This document shows, one piece after another, positions 15,925-24,733 of a stretch of DNA of 42,703 nt (position 1 is its first letter; every line of letters begins with the position of its first letter). Both the position numbers and the translations under genes were made by a program. The DNA is from Bryobacteraceae bacterium (GTDB taxonomy: Bacteria > Acidobacteriota > Terriglobia > Bryobacterales > Bryobacteraceae). Location of the stretch: positions 1 through 42,703 of the forward strand of contig JASHQT010000566.1 in the NCBI GenBank assembly GCA_030039005.1. Direction: 5' to 3'. The notes beneath the pieces are model-generated. The model was not told where the DNA came from and did not search any database. It worked only from the letters and a program-made list of their open reading frames with translations.

Positions 15925-17598
15925 GTGGTGCCAAATATGGAGATGCTGCCACCAAATCATAACCAGCAGATCAAGCGGCTGGAAGTCGAGAACGTCGACA
16001 ATTTCGATGTCGGCGCTTCGTTGCGTCAGATCCGCAATGCTACGCGGCGCCACAAGCCCCTCGTCTTTCTAACCGCCGCACTTACGCTTGCGCTGGTAAT
16101 TCTATACGTTTATACCTGGCCACCCATTTATAAAGCCACGACGGTGCTTATGGCCGAGCGCGATTCCGACTTCTCGCGTGATGCTTTCTATGTAAGTTGG
16201 AATATCTTCCGCAAAGACGACGCACGTACCGAGATCGAGTTGATGAAGGCCGCTCCGGTGCTCAAGGAGGTAGTCGAGCGTCAAAAGCTCACTTATGACG
16301 ACGTCTATCATCCTTTCCTTTCCGAGGTCGCTTACTTGTGGCAGAAGTCCCCAGTCGGCCGGGTTTATCGGCGCTTCAAGGCGCGCCTGTTCCCGGAGAA
16401 CTACGACGGACTGATCCGTCCCCAAGACCTGGAGATGGGGCGCATTATCAACGATCTTCGCGAGGGTGTCTCCATTGAGCCCGTGGGGGACTCCAACGTC
16501 GGCCGTATGACTGTGAAAGGCCCATCCCGCCGGGTTGCGGCCATCGCCAATACCTTGGCAGAAGTCTATGCCAAGCAGCGTACGATGAGGCATTACGACG
16601 AGGCGGAAAATTCGCTTGCGATTCTCACTGAGGAATCCGACAAAGCTGAACGCGAAGTGAAGGCCATTGAAGCCAAGAGACTGGCCTACCTGCAATCACA
16701 CGGCCTGGCGTTTGACCTGCAGAAGGAAGGATTGGAGGTCACACAGCTTTCCGATCTGGAAGGGACGATCGCGTCGGCCCGTACGCGTATCGCGGCGGAG
16801 GAGGCCAACCTGGCAGAGATCAATGCGGAATTGGCTGCCGAGCCGACTACGCGCACCGTGACCCAGACGACTCAGCTCAACGCGGTCCGGGAGAATCTCA
16901 GGCTCAAACGCGTGGACCTGGAAACCGCCTTGATTTCCGCGCGCGACCGGTACCGGGAAGACTCGCCGGAAGTGAAGGAACTCGCGGGCGACCTGGCGAA
17001 GTTGGACCAGTTGATCGCGAAAGAGTCTGAGAAGATCGACGGCGCCAGCACACAAGGTCTGAATTCGCTCCAGCAGGAGCTGATCTCCAAGCGGGATGCC
17101 GCCCTCAGCGACTTACAAGGCCTGAAGGCCAGTTTAACCATCATGGAAGCCACCGCTTCGGGCTTGCGGGCGCGTTTGGCGCAGGTTCCGGAAATGCAGG
17201 TCACTTTGAAGGACTTGGATCGCGAGTTGAACTCGGCCGGCGAAAAGTTCCAAGCGCTGCTCGGCAAGAAGGCGCAAGCAGCGGTCTCGGTCACTACTAC
17301 GAAGATCGCCACGCCGACTCTGTCGGTGGTGGAGGATGCGGTTCCTCCGGCTGATAAGTTCTGGCCCAAAACAAAGATACTTTATCCTGCCGCTGTGCTT
17401 GTAGGTTTGATCCTGGGCGTGTTCGCGGCGATGCTGAAGAGTTACACCGAACGCGTGGTTCGCAGGGAAGACCTGGAACCGGGACGCCGCTTCCTGCCGC
17501 TGTACGGGACGGTCGCCGTACCCGCGGCGCACCAACCTTTGATACTGGCCCAGCAGATGGAATCTTCGTTGACTACATCGCACCTGCTTTCCGACTAG
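15925..17598 (+). CDS. Wzz/GumC-type polysaccharide co-polymerase
   Basis: This 557-aa protein has the co-polymerase layout. There is a short cytoplasmic N-terminus, a first membrane helix (about 45-64), a long periplasmic region with a Wzz domain and extended coiled coil (about 215-440, with heptad-rich runs such as EESDKAEREVKAIEAKR), a Pro-rich stretch and a second membrane helix (about 484-504). It ends with a 53-residue cytoplasmic tail. Such proteins set chain length and bridge to the Wza exporter. There is no fused kinase domain; the separate kinase-like gene follows after 19 bases. The start is GTG 15925 (AGGA upstream) or ATG 15937. Confidence 0.88.
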   Translation: MVPNMEMLPPNHNQQIKRLEVENVDNFDVGASLRQIRNATRRHKPLVFLTAALTLALVILYVYTWPPIYKATTVLMAERDSDFSRDAFYVSWNIFRKDDARTEIELMKAAPVLKEVVERQKLTYDDVYHPFLSEVAYLWQKSPVGRVYRRFKARLFPENYDGLIRPQDLEMGRIINDLREGVSIEPVGDSNVGRMTVKGPSRRVAAIANTLAEVYAKQRTMRHYDEAENSLAILTEESDKAEREVKAIEAKRLAYLQSHGLAFDLQKEGLEVTQLSDLEGTIASARTRIAAEEANLAEINAELAAEPTTRTVTQTTQLNAVRENLRLKRVDLETALISARDRYREDSPEVKELAGDLAKLDQLIAKESEKIDGASTQGLNSLQQELISKRDAALSDLQGLKASLTIMEATASGLRARLAQVPEMQVTLKDLDRELNSAGEKFQALLGKKAQAAVSVTTTKIATPTLSVVEDAVPPADKFWPKTKILYPAAVLVGLILGVFAAMLKSYTERVVRREDLEPGRRFLPLYGTVAVPAAHQPLILAQQMESSLTTSHLLSD

Positions 17599-17617
17599 AT
17601 AACTTGCTGGAATCAGA

Positions 17618-18343
17618 ATGAATCTTAGAGTCCTCAACAACGGAAATGGCAATCGCAACCGCGCGCAGCGCCAACCCGATTTGGCCTCTTACCGCCGTGT
17701 CGCACTGCAGCTGCATCTTGACCTGCCCAGGCCGGATAGCATGCGCTCGGTCCTGCTCGTAACACCGCGGTCGTCGCCGTTCTGCGCTTATGGAAGCGCG
17801 GCGGTGGCGAGTTCATTGGCGACCGAGCTGTGCAAGCCGGTACTCCTGGCCGATGCCTCTGGCGACCGTGCGGGCCTGAGCTCTCTGCTGGATTACTCTT
17901 CGGCGCCGGGATTCGGCGAACTGATTCGCAGTCCAAACGGTAGCTTGGACGAGCTCGCCCTTCCAACATCGCAGGAGTTTCTCAGCTTCCTGCCCGTCGG
18001 CAAGGAGGACGGGGAGCCCCGTCAGTCGCCCGAGGATGGCGCCAATCGATTATTGCGGTCGGCGGCGCTGCGCTACGATTTCACGGTCGTGTCGGGCGGA
18101 TCAGTTCTCGAGAACCCGCTCGGTTTGAACATCGTCGCTTTGGTGGGATGTGTCTTGCTGCTCGTGATCGAAGACCAAACCGTGCGCGAGGATTTGGACG
18201 CCGCGCAACAGGCTTTGATACTTTCCAAGGCGCGCAAGGTAGGACTCGTGCTCACGACTCCGATGAAGGCGCAAGCCGGTTTGCCGTTGAGCGTCACTCC
18301 AAGTAAGGTTGCTGCCGCGGTTTGTACAGCAGCGGGCAGCTAG
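17618..18343 (+). CDS. CpsD/BY-kinase-like protein lacking the P-loop
   Basis: Position and overall pattern (strand, loop, helix: VLLVTPRSSPFCAYGSAAV, then VLLADASGD, then FTVVSGGSVLENP) match the cytoplasmic tyrosine autokinase that partners Wzz-like proteins. The Walker A motif, normally GEGKTT, is replaced around residues 55-61 by FCAYGSA, and the Walker A' strand ends in ADASGD instead of a DAD triplet. There is also no C-terminal tyrosine cluster. It should therefore not bind or hydrolyse ATP normally. It probably acts as a structural or regulatory partner of the co-polymerase at 15925. An unrelated Rossmann protein is the alternative. Length 241 aa fits CpsD/CapB. Confidence 0.65.
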   Translation: MNLRVLNNGNGNRNRAQRQPDLASYRRVALQLHLDLPRPDSMRSVLLVTPRSSPFCAYGSAAVASSLATELCKPVLLADASGDRAGLSSLLDYSSAPGFGELIRSPNGSLDELALPTSQEFLSFLPVGKEDGEPRQSPEDGANRLLRSAALRYDFTVVSGGSVLENPLGLNIVALVGCVLLLVIEDQTVREDLDAAQQALILSKARKVGLVLTTPMKAQAGLPLSVTPSKVAAAVCTAAGS

Positions 18344-18373
18344 GAGGCGGCCATCGCTACTGCAGCTCACCGC

Positions 18374-19930
18374 GTGCAGGTCCTACCCTCTCTGGGCGTC
18401 TTCTGTCTCGCTTCCTTTAGCGCCACCTTGCTGGTCGCGGTCATGGCGATCGGGAATTTGAAGCTCATTGCGGCCCTGGTGGCGGGCGCCGGGTGCATGT
18501 TTGCCGCTTATCTGTCCGGCAACCCTCGGCTATTTTCGCTGTGGGCCCTGATGCTCACTGTACCTTTCGATCTAAGCAAGCGCTTTGGACCCTTAATCGA
18601 AAAGATGGGTGGAGAAAGCTCCTTCCGGGTCGAAATGAGCGATCCTTTTCTCCTGTTGCTCGCCCTTTACCTGGCACGGGACATCGCCCGCGGACATCTG
18701 CCCGGCGTGCGCCTGCCGAAAGTGATCCTACCCTACGCCTGCATCATGCTTATGGGGGTTTTGGCCGCCGTCTTCGGGCCTTGGCATCTCACTCCCGTGC
18801 ACGAAGTGGTACGCATGATCAAGGTCACGTTTCTCTTCGTGGTGATCTGCAATGAACTGTCCACGCCGCAACGCGTTTTTCATGCCATGGCGGCGCTGGC
18901 GGCCGGAGGGATCGTGCAGGCCGTCGTCGGCCTGATTCAATACGTCACCGGCAAGCGCTTGGGATTGGAGAGTTTCGGAGAAAGCTCGGCAAAGACAATC
19001 GAGGAACTCTCTAACAGCTCCGTGCAGAGCGAGACCGTATTCCGCATCAGCGCGTTTTTGGTTCATCCGAATGTGTTCGGCGTCTTTCTGGCGGCGCTGA
19101 TTCCCATGGCGCTGGCCTTCCTGCTGCTGCGCACCGGGTTGCACTACAAGATTCTGTTCGGCCTGCTGGCCGCGCTGGGGCTGCCCGCGCTCATTGGAAC
19201 GCTCTCGCGCTCGGGCTGGCTCAGCTTCGCGGTGGCCGTGCCGGTGCTGTTGGTCATGCTGTTCTTCCATCCAAAGCTGCAGAAGCGGGCGTTGCTGGCG
19301 CTCATGACGGGTGTTCTGGCGATGTCGGTGGTCTTTTCCGTCTACGCGGGCCCCATTACCCGCCGCATATTTTCCAGCCAGGAAGGCGCGGTATTGGGAC
19401 GCGAAGAGTACAACCGCGACGCCATGCGGATGATTGCCGCGAACCCCTGGCTGGGCGTCGGCCTCAATTGCTACGTGTTTGCGGTCCCTCCGTATACCAA
19501 ATACGGTCCACGGTCGGCGAACAGCATCTACCAGGGCTGGATTCCCGCCGTGCATAACATCTATCTTCTCTGGTTCGCCGAGACGGGCGTGGTGGGATTC
19601 ATTCTGCACCTGCTGGTGCTGTTCTGGGTGATCCAGGTCGGCATAAGCAATTTCCGTGTGCGCAACATCGTTCTGTTCATCGCCAATGCGGCATCGCTAA
19701 GCGCGCTGGCGGCGTTCATGGTGGATGGTATGTTCAGCTTTTCGCTGCGTATCAACGCCATTTGCAGAATTTTTTGGATCATCGCCGGAATCATTTGGGC
19801 CGTTCGCTATTGGCGCTTGCAGGAAGCCAGCGATCAGCGCGAATTGCGGGGGCGGATGTCCTCCAGTCCGCCGCAGATTCTCAGCTCGGTCGGAGGCGGG
19901 CGTCTATGGAACAATCCAGCCGTTCGCTAG
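18374..19930 (+). CDS. O-antigen ligase/polymerase-like protein (Wzy)
   Basis: This integral membrane protein of 518 aa has about 11-12 hydrophobic segments and a large periplasmic loop. The loop contains SSQEGAVLGREEYNRDAMRMIAANPWLGVGLNCYV and HNIYLLWFAETGVVGF, the pattern of the Wzy_C/O-antigen ligase domain, in which Arg and His residues act in glycan transfer. It would polymerise or ligate the lipid-linked repeat units at the periplasmic face. GTG 18374 opens the frame; no ATG is suitably placed. The next gene starts 25 bases before its stop. Confidence 0.85.
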   Translation: MQVLPSLGVFCLASFSATLLVAVMAIGNLKLIAALVAGAGCMFAAYLSGNPRLFSLWALMLTVPFDLSKRFGPLIEKMGGESSFRVEMSDPFLLLLALYLARDIARGHLPGVRLPKVILPYACIMLMGVLAAVFGPWHLTPVHEVVRMIKVTFLFVVICNELSTPQRVFHAMAALAAGGIVQAVVGLIQYVTGKRLGLESFGESSAKTIEELSNSSVQSETVFRISAFLVHPNVFGVFLAALIPMALAFLLLRTGLHYKILFGLLAALGLPALIGTLSRSGWLSFAVAVPVLLVMLFFHPKLQKRALLALMTGVLAMSVVFSVYAGPITRRIFSSQEGAVLGREEYNRDAMRMIAANPWLGVGLNCYVFAVPPYTKYGPRSANSIYQGWIPAVHNIYLLWFAETGVVGFILHLLVLFWVIQVGISNFRVRNIVLFIANAASLSALAAFMVDGMFSFSLRINAICRIFWIIAGIIWAVRYWRLQEASDQRELRGRMSSSPPQILSSVGGGRLWNNPAVR

Positions 19931-21459
19931 GCTTGCAGTATGAAATTCCGGCTGCCGCGGGCATTGCGGTCGACGAAGCAGATGCCACTTCCGCGCAGCC
20001 GGTAACCAGCACACTCCTGCGCGATGCCCCGGCCAGCAATGTCGCCCGGAGCATGATGAAAAGTTCTTCCTCGCAAATCGTCGCGAGGATCTTGGTCGCC
20101 TTGTCACGATTGGTGGTTGCAGGCATGATCGTCCGCCGCTACCAGGAGAGCCTGTTTGGAGAATACTCCCTCATCTTCGGGATATTATCCATCGGGGATT
20201 GGCTGGTGGACTTCGGCACCACCGAAGTGTTCGTCCGCGATATGTGCCGCGAGCCGGAGCATTCCCAAAAACTTCTGCGGATTTTGACCTTCACTAAAAT
20301 GGTGCAAGCACCGGTTGCGTGGGCGGTGCTCTCAGGCTTGATTTTCGCCTTGCAATATCCCTCACACGTGCTGATCGCGGGACTGGTGGGCGGGGCCAAT
20401 GTCCTCTTCTTGGCTGGCGTTCTGGTTTACCGCGCCATCTTTAAGGCGACGCTAACGATGGAGAAGGAGTCCATCTCGGAATGTGTCTCCGTGCTGGCGA
20501 TGATCCCGCTGGTCGCGCTGGTGTGCCGGGCGGGAGGGGGGCTGGTAGCCCTTATTGTCTGCCATGTCATCAGCCGCGGCGTGTTCCTGGCCGGTTGCGT
20601 CATACTTGGCCGGCGGAACTTTGCTTTCAGCGTGGCCGGAGTCCGGTGGCACGATGTCACATTCATGTTCCGGTCGTCGCTGGCGATCGGCGCCGTGGGT
20701 TTTCTCGTGGGCGGCTACGAAACCATGGACGTGTTGCTGCTTTCCAAGCTCGGGAACTTCACGGAGGTTGCGTTCTATTCAGCCGCCCAACGGCTGGTTT
20801 GGCCGACGCTCATGGCGTTATCCGCGGTTGGATCCACCTTCTATCCCCTGATTGCGTCCTATTGGCCGAACTATAGGAATCAATTCGAGCGATCCTGCCA
20901 GCGTGCGCTGGATACGGTATTGCTATTGGCCGGCGTGCCACTGAGTTCACTGCTGGCCGGCGCGGTTTTTTATATGGGCCTGCTTGGCCATAAGCTGGTC
21001 GCCGGCGCTCCGGCGCTGCGCATTCTCGCTCTACTGGCGCTGATCAAAGCGATTACGGGAACTATCGGACCCATCATGTACATCGTGAAAGCGCAAAAGT
21101 ACGCGCTGCGATTCATCGCGGTGGCGCTCGCCGTGAAGCTGGCGGCGATTGCGGCCGTCGCCCACCGCTTCGGGTATATCGGCGTGGCCGTGGCGGCTCT
21201 GGTAGTAGAAACGCTTTTTGCAACGTTGCCAGCCCTCTATTTGGTCCAGCGGCTGACGCACTATCGCTTCCGCTGGAACCTGGTTGGGCGCGCCGCGTTC
21301 GGGATGCTGTTGTCCGCGGGCGTGGCTGCATTTCTGATATCCTCCGGCAACATCTTTGCCGCGCTGCTGGCGCCCGGTATCTACATTGCTTTTGTCTTTG
21401 CGACGCGTACATTAACATTCGCGGACCTAGCTCCACTGTTGAAGGGCAAACCCGCATGA
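19906..21459 (+). CDS. Wzx-like polysaccharide flippase
   Basis: This 517-aa protein has about 14 hydrophobic helices and belongs to the polysaccharide synthase/MATE-like flippase superfamily. After a soluble 45-residue N-terminus comes SSSQIVARILVALSRLVVAGMIVRRY, the typical first helix with basic residues, followed by ESLFGEYSLIFGILSIGDWLVDFG and later FLVGGYETMDVLLLSKLG. It would move undecaprenyl-linked repeat units across the inner membrane. ATG 19906 has GGAGGCGGG ahead of it and overlaps the Wzy stop by 25 bases, so the two are coupled. Confidence 0.87.
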   Translation: MEQSSRSLGLQYEIPAAAGIAVDEADATSAQPVTSTLLRDAPASNVARSMMKSSSSQIVARILVALSRLVVAGMIVRRYQESLFGEYSLIFGILSIGDWLVDFGTTEVFVRDMCREPEHSQKLLRILTFTKMVQAPVAWAVLSGLIFALQYPSHVLIAGLVGGANVLFLAGVLVYRAIFKATLTMEKESISECVSVLAMIPLVALVCRAGGGLVALIVCHVISRGVFLAGCVILGRRNFAFSVAGVRWHDVTFMFRSSLAIGAVGFLVGGYETMDVLLLSKLGNFTEVAFYSAAQRLVWPTLMALSAVGSTFYPLIASYWPNYRNQFERSCQRALDTVLLLAGVPLSSLLAGAVFYMGLLGHKLVAGAPALRILALLALIKAITGTIGPIMYIVKAQKYALRFIAVALAVKLAAIAAVAHRFGYIGVAVAALVVETLFATLPALYLVQRLTHYRFRWNLVGRAAFGMLLSAGVAAFLISSGNIFAALLAPGIYIAFVFATRTLTFADLAPLLKGKPA

Positions 21460-22577
21460 GCTTGAGTCCGAGGATTGCGTTGGTGGCAGTGGAGCTGGGC
21501 AGAATTCGGCGCGGTTTTGAGCGCACATTCAGCGATCTGTTCGCGGTCATCCGAGATGATTTGGATGTCACGCTGTATAAAGCGCGTGGGGAGTGCGCAG
21601 CCGGCGAGAAGATTCCGCCGATCCTCGAATCCGCTACCACCGCGGCGCGCGCCCTTCCGCTCGGACGGCTGGCGGGCAAGGGCGAGTACCGCGATTATAA
21701 ACGCGATTGCCTGGCATTCGCCGCGAGCGTGCTGCCGGATCTGGTTCGCCAACGCTACGATGTCATCCACAGCATCGATCCGCCCTTCGCCAAGGTGCTG
21801 GGCAAACTTCAACCCACGTTTTTTCCGCATTCGCGCCTGCTTTTTACCGAGGGCTGCGTAATGCCTCTGGACGCCTATCCGCGCTGCGCGCACGTGCATC
21901 ATGTGGGAGAGGTGACGTTTCAGGAGGCCGTTCGCCTGGGCTATCCCGAGTCCCGCATGACCCTGGTTCCGTGCGGCGTCCACACCAACCGTTTTTCGCA
22001 GCCCGCCTGTCGCGCCGATCTTCGCAAGAAGTATGGAATTTCCGAAAACACGTTCGTCATCCTGGTGGTGAGCGCCGTGAAGCGTTTGCACAAACGAGTG
22101 GACTATATCATCGACGAGGTCAGCCATTTGAGCGGGGATTTTCTGCTCTGGATCGACGGTCATCCCGAAGAGCCTGGTCTTGCCGAGTGGTGTCAGGCGA
22201 AGTTGGGAGCAAAGCAGCGCATTACGCATGTTCCCACCGCGGACGTGCCTGAGCTGTATCACCTGGCTGATGTTATGGTGCATGCTGCGTTGTTTGAAGC
22301 TTTCGGCGTCGCGGTAATTGAGGCTATTTCCAGCGGCGTGATGGTGCTCACGCACAATGCCCCGCATTTCCAGTGGTTGATTCGGGATCCCGAATGCATG
22401 CTTGACATGAGCCAGCCCGGAGCCTTAGCCGAACGCTTATCGGAACTACAGCAACAACCCGGCGATGCCGCGCTTCGGGGCGGCCAGCGCGCCAACTGCG
22501 TCCGCCGGAGGTTCGATTGGGAGGTCGTGAAGCCGGCGTATCTGGACATGTATCGCCGCCTCGCCGGCTGGAATTGA
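21456..22577 (+). CDS. GT4 family glycosyltransferase
   Basis: This 373-aa GT-B enzyme has a short N-terminal domain (IALVAVELGRIRRGFERTF) and a C-terminal donor domain. The donor domain contains VILVVSAVKRLHKRVDYII, a variant of the phosphate-binding loop, and ALFEAFGVAVIEAISSGV, the EX7E motif. THNAPHFQWLI follows. It overlaps the flippase stop by ATGA. It probably adds one of the sugars of the repeat unit on the cytoplasmic side; donor and linkage cannot be told. Confidence 0.86.
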   Translation: MSLSPRIALVAVELGRIRRGFERTFSDLFAVIRDDLDVTLYKARGECAAGEKIPPILESATTAARALPLGRLAGKGEYRDYKRDCLAFAASVLPDLVRQRYDVIHSIDPPFAKVLGKLQPTFFPHSRLLFTEGCVMPLDAYPRCAHVHHVGEVTFQEAVRLGYPESRMTLVPCGVHTNRFSQPACRADLRKKYGISENTFVILVVSAVKRLHKRVDYIIDEVSHLSGDFLLWIDGHPEEPGLAEWCQAKLGAKQRITHVPTADVPELYHLADVMVHAALFEAFGVAVIEAISSGVMVLTHNAPHFQWLIRDPECMLDMSQPGALAERLSELQQQPGDAALRGGQRANCVRRRFDWEVVKPAYLDMYRRLAGWN

Positions 22578-22623
22578 GTGGCCCGGATTGAGAGATGCGC
22601 CGGATGAGCTGAGCCGAAGGTAA

Positions 22624-23520
22624 ATGAGCGCTTTCACTTCATCGCCGAAAGTTCTTGCCGGACCCTCGACTCCGTCTCCCTGGGCCCGGTTTGTGGCCGA
22701 GCGCCGCAGAAGTTTGCCGGTGCGGAAGATCGCGGGCCTATGCCGGCGCTATCTTTCCTGGTACGGAAATCTCAGCTACGATGTGTGCACCAATGGCGAA
22801 AAAATGGTTTTGCAGCGCCTGGCGGCGTTTCGTCCTTCTGTCCTGTTCGACGTGGGAGCGAACGTCGGAGACTGGAGCCTTGCGGCGGGCGCCTTAATTC
22901 CGGGTGCGGAGATTCACGCCTTCGAGGTATCTCCTCCCACCTTCGACAGGCTCGTGGCAAACACGAAACATCTCGCCAATGTCCGGTGCGTACGCGTGGG
23001 GCTCTCCGACCGTGCCGGCCCCGTGAAAATCCACCATTATTCCGACGTGCCTTCGCTGAGCAGTTGCCTGGTGTACCCTCATCCCTTCACCTCCACTGAA
23101 ATCATGGGCGAACTGACCACCGGCGAAGCCTATGCGGCCTCGCAAGGCATCCCCAACATCGATTTTTTGAAGATCGACGTGGAAGGAATGGAGGACAACG
23201 TGCTTCGCGGCTTTGACGGCCTGCTGCGGCACCGGGCGATCCGGCTGATCCAGTTCGAATACGGCCGCGTCAATATCATCAGCCGGTTTTTGCTGCGCGA
23301 TTTCTACGAACTGTTCGCGTCCTATGGTTATTCGATCGGAAAGATCTATCCGAATTATGTCGATTTCCGCGATTATCAACTGATCGATGAAGATTTCATG
23401 GGTCCCAACTATCTGGCCTGCCGCCAGGAGGACGCCACGCTGGCCGCCGCGCTAGGAGGAATCTCCGCGCGTTCCAGCGCGCCCGCCGCGCCCTTGATTG
23501 CGCCGGAGAACGCATTGTGA
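22624..23520 (+). CDS. FkbM family methyltransferase
   Basis: This 298-aa SAM-dependent methyltransferase has motif I as LFDVGANVGDWSLAAG, an acidic end of strand 2 in IHAFEVSPPTFDRL, and the FkbM hallmark DFLKIDVEGMEDNVLRGF. The C-terminal part holds IQFEYGRVN. FkbM enzymes O-methylate sugars or polyketides. Within this locus it most likely methylates a sugar of the exopolysaccharide, changing its hydrophobicity or capping the chain. It starts 46 bases after the GT4 gene and overlaps the next gene by four bases. The first 35 residues are Pro/Ser/Arg-rich and may not be structured. Confidence 0.87.
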   Translation: MSAFTSSPKVLAGPSTPSPWARFVAERRRSLPVRKIAGLCRRYLSWYGNLSYDVCTNGEKMVLQRLAAFRPSVLFDVGANVGDWSLAAGALIPGAEIHAFEVSPPTFDRLVANTKHLANVRCVRVGLSDRAGPVKIHHYSDVPSLSSCLVYPHPFTSTEIMGELTTGEAYAASQGIPNIDFLKIDVEGMEDNVLRGFDGLLRHRAIRLIQFEYGRVNIISRFLLRDFYELFASYGYSIGKIYPNYVDFRDYQLIDEDFMGPNYLACRQEDATLAAALGGISARSSAPAAPLIAPENAL

Positions 23521-24083
23521 AGCGAGCCCCCCTCACCTGGCCGCAGACCTTCGCCCGGCTCCGTGCCGATCGCAAACGATTGGCTGAAATTCTGGACGAC
23601 GGGGAAGGCAATCCACCGCCATTTTTGTCCTTGCATCCCTCGTTCCTTTGCGTATTCCTATACAGGATCTCGCACCATTTTCACCGCGCGGGCCATAAAT
23701 ATATCGCCCGCCTCTTCTGGCACTGCAACACACTACTCACCGGCGCCGATATCAGCCCGCCCGCGGATCTGGGAGAGGGGCTGGTGATTCTGAATCCGCC
23801 TGGCACCTCGATCATGGCCCAGGTGGGGCGCAATTGCACCATGATGCCGCTGTCGGGGCTGGGCAGCGAGCTCGGCCGCCGCGAGGACATTGGAGCCGGC
23901 CCGGGACTTGCGGTAGTGGGCGACGACGTGCTGATCGAGCCTTGTGCCGGCGCCCTCGGGCCCATCCATATCGGAAATCGTGTGCGAATCGGCGCTCTGA
24001 CGGTGGTGGTGAAGGATTTGCCCGATGACGCAGTGGTGGAGAGCGCGCACGCGCGCTTTCTGAAACGAAGGGACCTCGGATGA
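23517..24083 (+). CDS. CysE-like left-handed beta-helix acyltransferase, active-site variant
   Basis: This 188-aa protein has a helical N-terminus (SFLCVFLYRISHHFHRAG) and hexapeptide-repeat C-terminus (VGDDVLIEPCAGALGPIHIGNRVRIGALTVVVKDLP), the layout of short serine-acetyltransferase relatives in polysaccharide loci. The loop that in CysE reads IDHGTGVVIG, with the catalytic His, reads VILNPPGTSIMA here, and the earlier IHPGA His is also replaced (ISPPA). It may be catalytically weak or use other residues. It starts by ATGA overlap with FkbM and ends in the same way with the next acyltransferase. Likely substrate is a sugar hydroxyl or amine in the exopolysaccharide. Confidence 0.75.
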   Translation: MKRAPLTWPQTFARLRADRKRLAEILDDGEGNPPPFLSLHPSFLCVFLYRISHHFHRAGHKYIARLFWHCNTLLTGADISPPADLGEGLVILNPPGTSIMAQVGRNCTMMPLSGLGSELGRREDIGAGPGLAVVGDDVLIEPCAGALGPIHIGNRVRIGALTVVVKDLPDDAVVESAHARFLKRRDLG

Positions 24084-24733
24084 CCACCCGCGCATCGTGT
24101 TCGGACGGGCGCCACAGCCAATTCGGCGCTATTGGGTCGAGTATCTCCCAGGATATTCTCCGGTACCTGAACAAATCACCCGAGAATCAGGCGGCCGGCG
24201 ACAATCTTAAGTCCCGGCTGGGGGCGCTTCTGACTCCGCAGTTGCTGTGTTTGGTTTTCTACCGCGTGGCGCATTTTCTGTGGGTGAAAGGCTGGCCGCG
24301 GATGGCATGGCTGACGGCCTATGTGAACGCTTACATCCACAAGGTCAATCTTCCCCCGCAGTCCTGCATCGGCCCGGGCTGCTTCCTTCCGCATCCTGTC
24401 GGCGTGACGTTCTGGGGAAGCGCGGGTTGCGGCCTCACCCTTTATTCGCTGGCTACCTGCTGTCCATCGGGCCCCCTTTGGAGGGCAACGGGCACAGCGC
24501 CGATGTTGGGCGATCGCGTTTTGGTGGGCGGGCACGCCGTTGTGCTGGGAGCGGTTCGAGTGGGCGACGACACCAAAATTGCTTACAGTGTTGCGCTGCG
24601 GGAGGACGCCCCTCCGGGAGTGCTGGTAGTGGCGAACGGAATGAAGACCTTGCTCCAGACGCCGTCCGCAGCCCCCGCGCAGGCGAGTGATTGGGCCGCA
24701 GATCCTGTGGCAACCGGAGCGCCACAACGATGA
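24080..24733 (+). CDS. CysE-like left-handed beta-helix acyltransferase
   Basis: This 217-aa paralogue of the preceding gene has the same helical front (LLCLVFYRVAHFLWVKGW) and hexapeptide repeats (CIGPGCFLPHPVGVTFWG, MLGDRVLVGGHAVVLGAVRVGDDTKIA, PPGVLVVANG). Here the loop GCFLPHPVGVTFWG keeps a histidine at the place of the CysE catalytic His. It is a good candidate for an O- or N-acetyltransferase acting on the polysaccharide or its precursor, possibly in a mixed trimer with its neighbour. Overlaps of four bases on both sides place it in one translationally coupled operon. Confidence 0.78.
   Translation: MTTRASCSDGRHSQFGAIGSSISQDILRYLNKSPENQAAGDNLKSRLGALLTPQLLCLVFYRVAHFLWVKGWPRMAWLTAYVNAYIHKVNLPPQSCIGPGCFLPHPVGVTFWGSAGCGLTLYSLATCCPSGPLWRATGTAPMLGDRVLVGGHAVVLGAVRVGDDTKIAYSVALREDAPPGVLVVANGMKTLLQTPSAAPAQASDWAADPVATGAPQR

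Noticed and set aside
18728..19609. Minus-strand open frame of 293 codons
   Set aside because: It is antisense to the Wzy-like gene, rich in His, Gln and Arg from reverse reading of membrane codons, with no domain.
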